This document shows, piece by piece, positions 35,413 to 43,439 of a stretch of DNA of 64,000 bases. The first letter of the stretch is position 1, and the number at the start of each line of letters is the position of its first letter. The stretch is from Pseudomonas kermanshahensis (lineage in GTDB: Bacteria; Pseudomonadota; Gammaproteobacteria; Pseudomonadales; Pseudomonadaceae). The notes beneath the pieces are model-generated. The model searched no databases, was not told the DNA's origin, and worked only from the letters and a program-made list of their open reading frames with translations. The stretch is taken from assembly GCF_014269205.2 (NCBI RefSeq), contig NZ_JABWRY020000001.1, positions 3,720,001 to 3,784,000 on the forward strand, read 5' to 3'. Both the position numbers and the translations under genes were made by a program.

Positions 35413-38001
35413 TCAAGCAGAAGCTTCGAGGAAGTCTTGGGCAAAGCGCTGCAGCACCCCGCCCGCCTCGTAGATCGACACTTCCTCGGCGGTATCCAGG
35501 CGGCAGGTCACCGGCACCTCGACCCGCTCGCCATTGCGACGGGTAACCACCAGCGTCAGCGTTGCACGCGGCTTGCGCTCACCGAGCACATCATAGGTCT
35601 CACTGCCATCCAGACCCAGGGTGTTGCGGTCCGTACCCGGCTTGAACTCCAGCGGCAGCACGCCCATGCCCACCAGGTTGGTGCGGTGAATGCGCTCAAA
35701 GCCTTCGGCCACGATCGCCTCGACACCCGCCAGGCGCACCCCCTTGGCCGCCCAGTCACGGGACGAGCCCTGGCCGTAGTCGGCACCAGCGACGATGATC
35801 AGCGGCTGCTTGCGCTCCATGTAGGTCTCGATCGCCTCCCACATGCGGGTCACCTTGCCTTCCGGCTCGATGCGCGCCAACGAGCCCTGTTTCACGCTGC
35901 CGTCGTCCTGGCGCACCATTTCGTTGAACAGCTTGGGGTTGGCGAAGGTGGCGCGCTGGGCGGTCAGGTGGTCGCCACGGTGGGTGGCGTAGGAGTTGAA
36001 GTCCTCTTCCGGCAGGCCCATTTTCGCCAGGTATTCCCCCGCCGCGCTGTCCATCATGATGGCGTTGGACGGTGACAGGTGATCGGTGGTGATGTTGTCC
36101 GGCAGCACCGCCAGCGGGCGCATGCCACGCAGGGTGCGCTCACCGGCCAGGGCGCCTTCCCAGTACGGCGGACGGCGGATATAGGTGCTCATCGGGCGCC
36201 ACGCGTACAGCGGCGCCACCTTCGGCCCACGGTCTTCCTCGATGGCGAACATGGGGATGTAGACCTTGCGGAACTGCTCCGGCTTGACCGAGGCACGCAC
36301 CACGGCGTCGATTTCTTCATCGCTCGGCCAGATATCCTTGAGGCGGATTTCCTTGCCGTCAACCACGCCCAGCACGTCCTTCTCGATGTCGAACCGGATG
36401 GTCCCGGCGATGGCGTAGGCCACCACCAGCGGCGGCGAGGCCAGGAACGCCTGCTTGGCGTAAGGGTGGATGCGCCCGTCGAAGTTGCGGTTACCCGACA
36501 ACACCGCAGTGGCATACAGGTCACGCTCGACGATCTCTTGCTGGATCACCGGGTCCAACGCACCGGACATGCCGTTGCAGGTGGTGCAGGCGAAAGCGAC
36601 GATGCCAAAGCCCAGGTGCTCCAGCTCTTTCTCAAGCCCCGCTTCTTCCAGGTACAGCTGCACAGCCTTGGAGCCTGGCGCCAGCGAAGATTTGACCCAG
36701 GGTTTGCGCGCCAGGCCCAGTTTGTTGGCATTGCGTGCCAAAAGGCCCGCAGCGATCACGTTGCGCGGGTTGCTGGTGTTGGTGCAGCTGGTGATGGCGG
36801 CGATGATGACCGCCCCGTCCGGCATTTGCCCCGGGACGTCTTCCCAAGCCCCGGCGATGCCCTTGGCCGCCAGGTCGCTGGTGGCCACGCGGGCATGCGG
36901 GTTGGACGGGCCGGCCATGTTGCGCACCACGCTCGACAGGTCGAAGCTCAGGGTACGCTCGTAGACGGCGCCGGCCAGGCTGTCGGCCCACAGGCCGGTG
37001 GCCTTGGCGTAGGTTTCCACCAGCTTGACCTGCTGCTCTTCGCGGCCGGTCAGCTTGAGGTAGTCGATGGTCTGCTGGTCGATGGCGAACATCGCCGCAG
37101 TGGCGCCGTATTCAGGTGCCATGTTGGAGATGGTCGCGCGGTCGCCCAGGGTCAGGGCACGGGCACCCTCGCCATGGAACTCCAGGTAGGCGCCGACGAC
37201 TTTCTGTTTACGCAGGAACTCGGTCAGGGCCAGCACCAGGTCGGTGGCGGTGATGTTCGGCGCCAGCTTGCCGGTCAGCTCGACGCCGACGATTTCCGGC
37301 AGGCGCATCCACGAGGCACGTCCAAGCATCACGTTCTCGGCTTCCAGGCCGCCGACACCAATGGCGATCACGCCCAGGGCGTCGACATGCGGGGTGTGGC
37401 TGTCGGTGCCAACGCAGGTGTCCGGGTAGGCCACGCCGCGGTCGCTGTGGATCACCGGCGACATCTTCTCCAGATTGATCTGGTGCATGATGCCGTTGCC
37501 CGGCTGGATCACGTCGACGTTCTTGAACGCCTTCTTGGTCCAGTTGATGAAGTGGAAACGGTCTTCGTTACGGCGGTCTTCGATGGCACGGTTTTTCTCG
37601 AACGCCTGTGGGTCGAAACCACCGCATTCGACCGCCAGGGAGTGGTCGACGATCAACTGCACCGGCACCACCGGGTTGACCTGGGCCGGGTCGCCGCCCT
37701 TGTCGGCAATGGCGTCACGCAGGCCGGCCAGGTCGACCAGAGCGGTTTGGCCGAGGATGTCGTGGCACACCACGCGCGCCGGGAACCACGGGAAGTCGAG
37801 GTCGCGCTTGCGCTCGATCAGTTGGCTGAGCGAGGCGTCGAGGGTGGCGGGGTCGCAGCGGCGCACCAGGTTTTCGGCGAGCACGCGCGAGGTGTAGGGC
37901 AACCCGTCGTAGGCGCCGGGCTTGATAGCCTCGACTGCCGCGCGGGCATCGAAGTAGTCCAGGTCGGTGCCTGGCAGGTGCTTGCGGAATGCGGTGTTCA
38001 T
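35413..38001 (-). CDS. acnD: Fe/S-dependent 2-methylisocitrate dehydratase AcnD
   Basis: 862 residues, aconitase-A-like. It begins N-T-A-F-R-K-H-L-P-G-T-D-L-D-Y-F-D, characteristic of AcnD. [4Fe-4S] cysteines are in T-S-C-T-N-T-S-N-P and A-C-T-T-C-N-G. The C-terminal swivelling domain has D-Y-G-Q-G-S-S-R-D-W-A-A-K-G. AcnD dehydrates 2-methylcitrate to trans-2-methylaconitate and needs PrpF, the next gene. Two adjacent ATGs (38004 and 38001) could start it; neither has a strong ribosome site, so it may be translated less than its neighbours. A REP pair fills the gap to prpC. Confidence 0.95.
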   Translation of the reverse strand: MNTAFRKHLPGTDLDYFDARAAVEAIKPGAYDGLPYTSRVLAENLVRRCDPATLDASLSQLIERKRDLDFPWFPARVVCHDILGQTALVDLAGLRDAIADKGGDPAQVNPVVPVQLIVDHSLAVECGGFDPQAFEKNRAIEDRRNEDRFHFINWTKKAFKNVDVIQPGNGIMHQINLEKMSPVIHSDRGVAYPDTCVGTDSHTPHVDALGVIAIGVGGLEAENVMLGRASWMRLPEIVGVELTGKLAPNITATDLVLALTEFLRKQKVVGAYLEFHGEGARALTLGDRATISNMAPEYGATAAMFAIDQQTIDYLKLTGREEQQVKLVETYAKATGLWADSLAGAVYERTLSFDLSSVVRNMAGPSNPHARVATSDLAAKGIAGAWEDVPGQMPDGAVIIAAITSCTNTSNPRNVIAAGLLARNANKLGLARKPWVKSSLAPGSKAVQLYLEEAGLEKELEHLGFGIVAFACTTCNGMSGALDPVIQQEIVERDLYATAVLSGNRNFDGRIHPYAKQAFLASPPLVVAYAIAGTIRFDIEKDVLGVVDGKEIRLKDIWPSDEEIDAVVRASVKPEQFRKVYIPMFAIEEDRGPKVAPLYAWRPMSTYIRRPPYWEGALAGERTLRGMRPLAVLPDNITTDHLSPSNAIMMDSAAGEYLAKMGLPEEDFNSYATHRGDHLTAQRATFANPKLFNEMVRQDDGSVKQGSLARIEPEGKVTRMWEAIETYMERKQPLIIVAGADYGQGSSRDWAAKGVRLAGVEAIVAEGFERIHRTNLVGMGVLPLEFKPGTDRNTLGLDGSETYDVLGERKPRATLTLVVTRRNGERVEVPVTCRLDTAEEVSIYEAGGVLQRFAQDFLEASA

Positions 38002-38047
38002 CATGGAATCAGGCTCGGTCACAGGATTCGGAAGGTTGCTCCGTCCC

Positions 38048-38134
38048 TGTGGGAGCGGGCTTGCCCGCGAAGGCGTCAGCAGGTGCACATCGATTGCCCG
38101 GTCTGACGCCTTCGCGGGCAAGCCCGCTCCCACA
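38048..38134. repeat. Inverted REP pair, prpC-acnD gap
   Basis: Arms 38048-38079 and 38103-38134 are exactly complementary over 32 bases, including the copy-specific tail GGCGTCAG/CTGACGCC. First REP subtype. Confidence 0.92.
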
Positions 38135-38162
38135 AGGGAACGGGTTGCCTCTCTAGATCTAT

Positions 38163-39290
38163 TCAGCGCTGCTCGATCGGCACGAACTGGCGCTGTTCGA
38201 CGCCGACATACTCGGCGCTCGGGCGGATGATGCGGTTGTTGGCACGCTGTTCGAACACGTGCGCCGCCCAGCCGGTCAGGCGCGAGCAGACGAAGATCGG
38301 GGTGAACAGCTTGGTCGGAATGCCCATGAAGTGATACGCCGACGCATGGTAGAAGTCGGCGTTAGGGAACAGGCGTTTCTGCTCCCACATGGTCTTGTCG
38401 ATGGCTTCGGACACTGGGTACAGGACCTTGTCACCGACCTCGTCAGCCAGTTGCTTCGACCAGCCCTTGATCACCTCGTTGCGTGGGTCGGACTCTTTGT
38501 AGATGGCATGGCCAAAGCCCATGATCTTGTCCTTGCGCTCCAGCATCTTGAGCAGCTCGGCCGTGGCGTCCTGCGGGCTCTGGAAGCGTTCGATCAGCTC
38601 CATCGCCGCTTCGTTGGCACCGCCGTGCAGCGGGCCACGCAGCGAGCCGATGGCGGCGGTGACGCAGGAGTACAAGTCGGACAGGGTCGAAGCGCAGACG
38701 CGTGCGGTGAAGGTCGAGGCGTTGAATTCGTGCTCCGCGTAGAGGATCAGCGACACGTTCATCACCTTGACATGCAACTCGCTCGGCTTCTTGCCGTGCA
38801 GCAGGTGCAGGAAATGCCCGCCGAGGGTGTCTTCATCGCTGGTACAGTCGATGCGCACGCCATGGTGGGTGAAGCGGTACCAGTAGCACATCACGGCCGG
38901 GAACAGCGCCAGCAGGCGGTCGGTCTTGTCGTGCTGGGCTTCGAAGGTGAGTTCGGGCTCTAGGGTGCCCAACACTGAGCAGCCGGTGCGCATCACGTCC
39001 ATCGGGTGGGCGTCGCGCGGGATGCGTTCGAGCACTTCCTTGAGGGCTTGCGGCAGGTCACGCAGGCCCTTCAGCTTGTGCTTGTAGTCAGCCAGCTCGG
39101 CCTGGGTCGGCAGCTCGCCGTACAGCAACAGGTAGGCCACTTCTTCGAATTCAGCACCGGCCGCCAGGTCACGGACGTCGTAGCCCCGGTAGGTCAGGCC
39201 GGCACCGGCCTGGCCAACGGTCGACAGTGCGGTCTGGCCGGCCACCTGGCCACGCAGGCCTGCGCCACTGAGTACTTTTGCTTCGGCCAT
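38163..39290 (-). CDS. prpC: 2-methylcitrate synthase
   Basis: 375 residues, shorter than TCA citrate synthases and in the PrpC range. It has S-G-A-G-L-R-G-Q-V-A-G, T-Y-R-G-Y-D-V-R-D-L, the active-site histidines in G-P-L-H-G-G-A-N-E and G-F-G-H-A-I-Y, and Asp in Y-H-A-S-A-Y. It condenses propionyl-CoA with oxaloacetate to 2-methylcitrate. AAAGGAG lies 7 bases before the ATG. Third gene of the prp operon. Confidence 0.96.
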   Translation of the reverse strand: MAEAKVLSGAGLRGQVAGQTALSTVGQAGAGLTYRGYDVRDLAAGAEFEEVAYLLLYGELPTQAELADYKHKLKGLRDLPQALKEVLERIPRDAHPMDVMRTGCSVLGTLEPELTFEAQHDKTDRLLALFPAVMCYWYRFTHHGVRIDCTSDEDTLGGHFLHLLHGKKPSELHVKVMNVSLILYAEHEFNASTFTARVCASTLSDLYSCVTAAIGSLRGPLHGGANEAAMELIERFQSPQDATAELLKMLERKDKIMGFGHAIYKESDPRNEVIKGWSKQLADEVGDKVLYPVSEAIDKTMWEQKRLFPNADFYHASAYHFMGIPTKLFTPIFVCSRLTGWAAHVFEQRANNRIIRPSAEYVGVEQRQFVPIEQR

Positions 39291-39351
39291 GGTGTTTCTC
39301 CTTTCTTGAATTTGTTATGGATTTCTTGCTGGCTAATTTGGTTTGCCTGTA

Positions 39352-39450
39352 CCGGCCTCTTCGCGGGACAAACCCACTCCCACAGGTCCATCACAGCTTT
39401 TGAAACTTGTGCTGGACCTGTGGGAGCGGGCTTGTCCCGCGAAAGGGCCA
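39352..39450. repeat. Inverted REP pair, prpB-prpC gap
   Basis: Two REP copies face each other within the 174-bp gap. Complementarity extends past the REP core into CCCACAGGTCCA/TGGACCTGTGGG. First REP subtype with a few mismatches. Confidence 0.88.
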
Positions 39451-39464
39451 GCACAGGCAGTCAC

Positions 39465-40355
39465 TTATCCTTTCTTCTGGGCAAACAACGCATCGAGGCT
39501 CTGCTCGAAGGCGTGGTAACCAATGGCATCGTAGAGCTCCATGCGGGTCTGCATGGTGTCGACCACATTCTTCTGGGTGCCGTCACGACGCAGCGCCGTG
39601 TAGACATTCTCGGCCGCCTTGTTCATGGCGCGGAACGCCGACAGCGGGTACAGCACCAGCGACACGTCGACCGACGCCAGCTCTTCGGTGGTGTACAGCG
39701 GGGTGGCGCCGAATTCAGTGATGTTGGCCAGGATCGGCGCTTGCACACGGTCAGCGAAGGTTTTGTACATCGAAAGCTCGGTAATGGCCTCCGGGAAGAT
39801 CATGTCGGCGCCGGCCTCGACGCACGCTGCGGCACGGTCCAACGCAGCATTCAAGCCTTCGACGGCCAGGGCATCGGTGCGCGCCATGATCACGAAGCTG
39901 TCATCGGTACGGGCATCGACGGCGGCCTTGATACGGTCGACCATTTCCTGCTGGGTGACGATTTCCTTGTTCGGGCGGTGGCCACAACGCTTGGCGCCAA
40001 CCTGGTCTTCGATGTGGATCGCCGCTGCGCCGAACTTGCTCATCGAGCGCACGGTACGCGCCACGTTGAACGCCGAGGCACCGAAGCCGGTGTCGACATC
40101 CACCAGCAGCGGCACGTCGCAGACGTCGGTGATGCGGCGCACATCGGTGAGCACATCGTCCAGGCCGCTGATACCCAGGTCCGGCAGGCCCAGCGAGCCT
40201 GCGGCCACGCCGCCACCGGACAGGTAGATGGCCTTGAAGCCGGCGCGCTTGGCCAGCAGGGCATGGTTGGCGTTGATGGCGCCGACTACCTGCAAGGGAT
40301 GTTCGGCGGCAACCGCGTCGCGGAAACGTTGGCCGGGCGTGCTCTTCACAGTCAT
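39465..40355 (-). CDS. prpB: 2-methylisocitrate lyase
   Basis: 296 residues of the isocitrate-lyase/PEP-mutase superfamily. The active-site loop K-R-C-G-H-R carries Cys124; Y-L-S-G-G-G-V-A and metal-binding D-V-D-T-G-F-G are present. It cleaves 2-methylisocitrate to pyruvate and succinate, the last step of the cycle. AGGTGA precedes the ATG, which overlaps the GntR stop by 4 bases, so the regulator and this enzyme are coupled. Confidence 0.96.
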   Translation of the reverse strand: MTVKSTPGQRFRDAVAAEHPLQVVGAINANHALLAKRAGFKAIYLSGGGVAAGSLGLPDLGISGLDDVLTDVRRITDVCDVPLLVDVDTGFGASAFNVARTVRSMSKFGAAAIHIEDQVGAKRCGHRPNKEIVTQQEMVDRIKAAVDARTDDSFVIMARTDALAVEGLNAALDRAAACVEAGADMIFPEAITELSMYKTFADRVQAPILANITEFGATPLYTTEELASVDVSLVLYPLSAFRAMNKAAENVYTALRRDGTQKNVVDTMQTRMELYDAIGYHAFEQSLDALFAQKKG

Positions 40356-41068
40356 GAATCACCTCGTGGGCTATTGTCGTTGGCGTCCAGGTAGTGACGC
40401 TCGATGTTGCGTTTGGACGCGCCGATGTGGCGGCGCATCAGGAGTTCGGCCAGTTCACCGTCACGGTCGGCGATGGCATCGAGAATCCGGTGGTGTTCGG
40501 CAAACGCCTGGCGTGGCCGATTGGGCGTGGCGGAGAATTGGATGCGGTACATGCGCACCAGCTGGTACAGCTCGCCACACAGCATCTTGACCAGGGTCTG
40601 GTTGCCGCTGCCCTGGATGATCCGGTAGTGGAAGTCGTAGTCACCTTCCTGCTGGTAGTAGCCGACACCCGCCTGGAACGCCGCATCGCGCTCATGGGTG
40701 TCGAGCACCCGGCGCAGTTCGTCGATATCGGCCTGGCTCATGCGCTCGGCGGCCAGGCGGCAGGCCATGCCTTCGAGCGATTCGCGGATTTCGTACAGCT
40801 CGATCAGCTCGGCATGGTTGAGCGACACCACCCGCGCCCCGACATGCGGCACGCGCACCAGCAGGCGCTGGCCTTCGAGGCGGTGGATGGCCTCGCGCAG
40901 CGGCCCGCGGCTGATGCCGTAGGTCCGCGCCAGCTCCGGCTCGGAAATTTTGCTGCCCGGGGCGATGTCGCCCTTGACGATGGCCGCTTGGATGCGCCGA
41001 AAGACGTTTTCGGACAAGGTTTCCGTTTCGTCCGCCAACGCTGGGCTGGGAGTGGATAGGTCCAGCAT
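40352..41068 (-). CDS. GntR/FadR-family regulator of the prp operon (PmiR-like)
   Basis: 238 residues. N-terminal winged helix (about 15-80) has [23 protein letters not shown], followed by an all-helical FCD effector domain with metal-binding type residues (Asp/His in D-Y-D-F-H-Y-R-I, then H-H-R-I-L-D-A-I and R-R-H-I). In P. aeruginosa the homologous-position regulator PmiR senses 2-methylisocitrate and controls prp genes; I infer the same role here. It is the first gene of the operon and ends overlapping prpB. ATG 41068 lies right beside an operator half, implying autoregulation. A longer upstream frame (to 41152) runs through the promoter and is rejected. Confidence 0.92.
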   Translation of the reverse strand: MLDLSTPSPALADETETLSENVFRRIQAAIVKGDIAPGSKISEPELARTYGISRGPLREAIHRLEGQRLLVRVPHVGARVVSLNHAELIELYEIRESLEGMACRLAAERMSQADIDELRRVLDTHERDAAFQAGVGYYQQEGDYDFHYRIIQGSGNQTLVKMLCGELYQLVRMYRIQFSATPNRPRQAFAEHHRILDAIADRDGELAELLMRRHIGASKRNIERHYLDANDNSPRGDS

Positions 41069-41080
41069 ATTGTCGACACC
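41069..41080. promoter_or_regulatory. prp operator 2 (downstream copy)
   Basis: ATTGTCGACACC matches the perfect dyad upstream at 10 of 12 positions. It touches the GntR start codon and lies about 12-23 bases after the predicted transcription start, a position where bound repressor would block elongation or translation. Confidence 0.6.
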
Positions 41081-41099
41081 CTGATAATCACATGGCCAG

Positions 41100-41128
41100 A
41101 AATTAGCTAATTCAGCGCGATCAGTCAA
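41100..41128 (-). promoter_or_regulatory. Sigma-70-type promoter of the prp operon
   Basis: On the minus strand TTGACT (41123-41128), a 17-base spacer, and TAATTT (41100-41105): 5 of 6 and 4 of 6 consensus matches with ideal spacing. Start of transcription is expected near 41092-41094. The two dyads lie on either side. Confidence 0.7.
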
Positions 41129-41141
41129 AGACAAAATGAAC

Positions 41142-41153
41142 ATTGTCGACAAT
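41142..41153. promoter_or_regulatory. prp operator 1 (upstream copy, perfect dyad)
   Basis: ATTGTCGACAAT, a perfect 12-base palindrome, 14 bases upstream of the -35 box. GntR/FCD proteins commonly bind dyads of the TNGTNNNACNA class, which this fits. Centre-to-centre distance to operator 2 is 73 bp, close to seven helical turns. Confidence 0.65.
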
Positions 41154-41361
41154 CGTCTAATAACGAACTAACCCTGCCCCGCTGCTGTCAGATCGCGACG
41201 CGCTGGCGTCAAGACGTCGGCGTGATAGAATGCCGCGCCTCCGACGGAGTATGGATAGCGTGTCTGTCATCTATTCATGTTGTTGACAGATGAACGAGGA
41301 AGCTTGCGCAGTCGTTGCCAGTCGCCTTGCCCCGAACCCTGCACAGTACCGCGCCAGGATT

Positions 41362-41898
41362 ATGAGACTTACACCCGTTTTATTGCTGCTATGCCTCACC
41401 CTGCTGCCGGCCATCGGCCAAGCGGCGGGCAAGACCGTGTACGGTCTCAACGAATACGCAAAGCTGGGCGACCTGGACCTGGAAGTGGCCGCCAAGCTCG
41501 ACACCGGTGCCAAGACCGCCTCGCTCAGCGCCCGCGACATCAAGCGCTTCAAGCGCAACGGCGAGAGCTGGGTGCGTTTCTACCTGGCCATCGATGCCGC
41601 CCACTCGCACCCGATCGAACGCCCCCTCGCGCGCGTCAGCAAGATCAAGCGACGGGCAGGCGACTACGATGCCGAATCGGGCAAGGCCTACACCGCGCGC
41701 CCGGTCATCGAACTCGAAATCTGCATGGGCCAGGCCCTGCGCACCATCGAAGTCAACCTCACCGACCGCAGCGCGTTCCAGTTCCCGCTGCTGATCGGCT
41801 CCGAGGCGCTCAAGCACTTCGACGCGCTGGTCGACCCAAGCCTTAAATACGCGGCCGGCAAACCTGCCTGTGCCACCGACGCTCCTAAAGCAGAGTAA
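41362..41898 (+). CDS. Secreted retropepsin-like (Zn_protease/RimB-type) protein
   Basis: 178 residues with a cleavable signal peptide (ending A-I-G-Q-A-A). The mature protein has the retropepsin-like motif A-K-L-D-T-G-A-K-T-A-S-L with D47-T-G, and R-P-V-I-E-L-E-I and F-P-L-L-I-G as second-half strands. This is the family labelled putative ATP-dependent zinc protease (PF05618); the fold is an aspartic-peptidase half, so the zinc label is doubtful. It would work in the periplasm. I start at ATG 41362 because the signal peptide begins there, although AGGA is close to it. It is the first of three coupled genes; the next starts 5 bases after its stop. Confidence 0.88.
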   Translation: MRLTPVLLLLCLTLLPAIGQAAGKTVYGLNEYAKLGDLDLEVAAKLDTGAKTASLSARDIKRFKRNGESWVRFYLAIDAAHSHPIERPLARVSKIKRRAGDYDAESGKAYTARPVIELEICMGQALRTIEVNLTDRSAFQFPLLIGSEALKHFDALVDPSLKYAAGKPACATDAPKAE

Positions 41899-41903
41899 TC
41901 CCG

Positions 41904-43439
41904 ATGCGCTCTCTTACCCTCCATCTGAAAGTCCTGATCACCGTCCTGGTGCTGCTGGGCGTGGCGGTCACCGCTTATCAGATCTTCTTCCTCGGCATCC
42001 CGGTGACCGAAGACGAAACCGACGACCTGTGGAATATCGACGCCAAGGTCGAGTTCGTGGCCAGCACCAAGGACCCGGTCAAGGTGCAGATGTTCGTGCC
42101 GCCACTGAACCGCGATTACGTCAGCCTCAACGAGAGCTTCATCTCCAACAACTATGGGGTGAGCGTCAACCGTGCCGACGGCAACCGCAAGGTGACCTGG
42201 TCGGCACGCCGCGCCAGCGGCAACCAGACGCTCTACTACCGCCTGGTGCTGACCAAGCGCTACAGCAACGAAAAGACCACCATCAAGGGCCCGACCTTCC
42301 GTGACAGCCTGGCAGTCGACGGCCCCGAGAAGATCGCTGCCGAAGCCCTGATGGCGCCTATCCGCCAGCATTCGGCCGACGTCGAAACCTTCGTCAGCGA
42401 GACCATCAAGCGGGTCAACAACCTCAACGACGACAACGTCAAGCTGCTGCTGGCCGGCGACACCTCGGCCATGAAGAAGGCCCAGGTCATCGACCTGCTG
42501 TTGTCCATCGCCCACGTGCCGATGGAAAAGGTCCACACCATCCGCCTGGTCGCCGACACCCCGCAGACCCCAGAGCTGTGGCTGCGCAGCTTCAACGGCA
42601 ACGACTGGCTGTACTTCAACCCGGACACCGGCGAGCAGGGCCTGCCCAACGACCGCCTGCTGTGGTGGACCGGTGATGACAACCTGATCACCGTCGATGG
42701 CGGCAAGAAAGCCAACGTCACCTTCAGCATGAACAACAGCGAGATGAATGCCATCCGCCTGGCCAAGCTGACCGACGAGAACACCGACGCCGACTTCCTC
42801 GAGTACTCGCTGTACGGCCTGCCGCTGCAGACCCAGCAGACCTTCATGATCATGGTGATGATCCCAATCGGCGTGCTGGTGATCCTGGTGCTGCGCAACC
42901 TGATCGGCCTGCAGACCCTGGGTACCTTCACCCCGGTCCTGATCGCCCTGGCCTTCCGCGAAACCCAACTGGGCTTCGGGATCGTGTTGTTCACGGTGAT
43001 CACGGCGCTGGGCCTGTCACTGCGCTCGTACCTCGAACACCTCAAGCTGCAGATGCTGCCACGCCTGTCGGTGGTGCTGACCTTCGTGGTGGTGCTGATC
43101 GCCGCCATCAGCCTGTTCAGCCACAAGCTGGGCCTGGAGCGCGGGTTGTCGGTGGCGCTGTTCCCGATGGTGATCCTGACCATGACCATCGAACGCCTGT
43201 CGATCACCTGGGAAGAGCGCGGCGGTGGCCATGCCATGAAAGTGGCCATCGGCACCCTGTTCGCAGCGTCCGTCGCGCACCTGCTGATGATGGTGCCGGA
43301 GCTGGTGTACTTCGTCTTCACCTTCCCGGCGGTGCTGCTGATTCTGGTGGGCTTCATGCTGGCGATGGGTCGCTACCGCGGCTACCGCCTGACCGAGCTC
43401 GTTCGCTTCAAGGCGTTCCTGAAGAAGGCTGATGCCTGA
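41904..43439 (+). CDS. Inactive transglutaminase fused to 7-TM membrane domain
   Basis: 511 residues: one TM helix at about 8-30, a periplasmic domain (about 35-305), then seven TM helices (about 310-500). The periplasmic part resembles a transglutaminase-like fold without a visible Cys-His-Asp triad; F-V-S-E-T-I-K-R-V-N-N-L and W-L-R-S-F-N-G-N-D-W-L-Y-F-N are landmarks. Pfam names both halves after this pairing (inactive transglutaminase and 7TM). Its function is unknown; it may bind a peptide product or cell-wall amide. It lies between a periplasmic protease-like gene and an ATP-grasp ligase, whose start overlaps its stop (TGATG). Confidence 0.9.
   Translation: MRSLTLHLKVLITVLVLLGVAVTAYQIFFLGIPVTEDETDDLWNIDAKVEFVASTKDPVKVQMFVPPLNRDYVSLNESFISNNYGVSVNRADGNRKVTWSARRASGNQTLYYRLVLTKRYSNEKTTIKGPTFRDSLAVDGPEKIAAEALMAPIRQHSADVETFVSETIKRVNNLNDDNVKLLLAGDTSAMKKAQVIDLLLSIAHVPMEKVHTIRLVADTPQTPELWLRSFNGNDWLYFNPDTGEQGLPNDRLLWWTGDDNLITVDGGKKANVTFSMNNSEMNAIRLAKLTDENTDADFLEYSLYGLPLQTQQTFMIMVMIPIGVLVILVLRNLIGLQTLGTFTPVLIALAFRETQLGFGIVLFTVITALGLSLRSYLEHLKLQMLPRLSVVLTFVVVLIAAISLFSHKLGLERGLSVALFPMVILTMTIERLSITWEERGGGHAMKVAIGTLFAASVAHLLMMVPELVYFVFTFPAVLLILVGFMLAMGRYRGYRLTELVRFKAFLKKADA

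Noticed and set aside
36079..38106. 675-codon plus-strand frame antisense to acnD
   Set aside because: Same effect of third-position GC in acnD; no ribosome site and no family resemblance.
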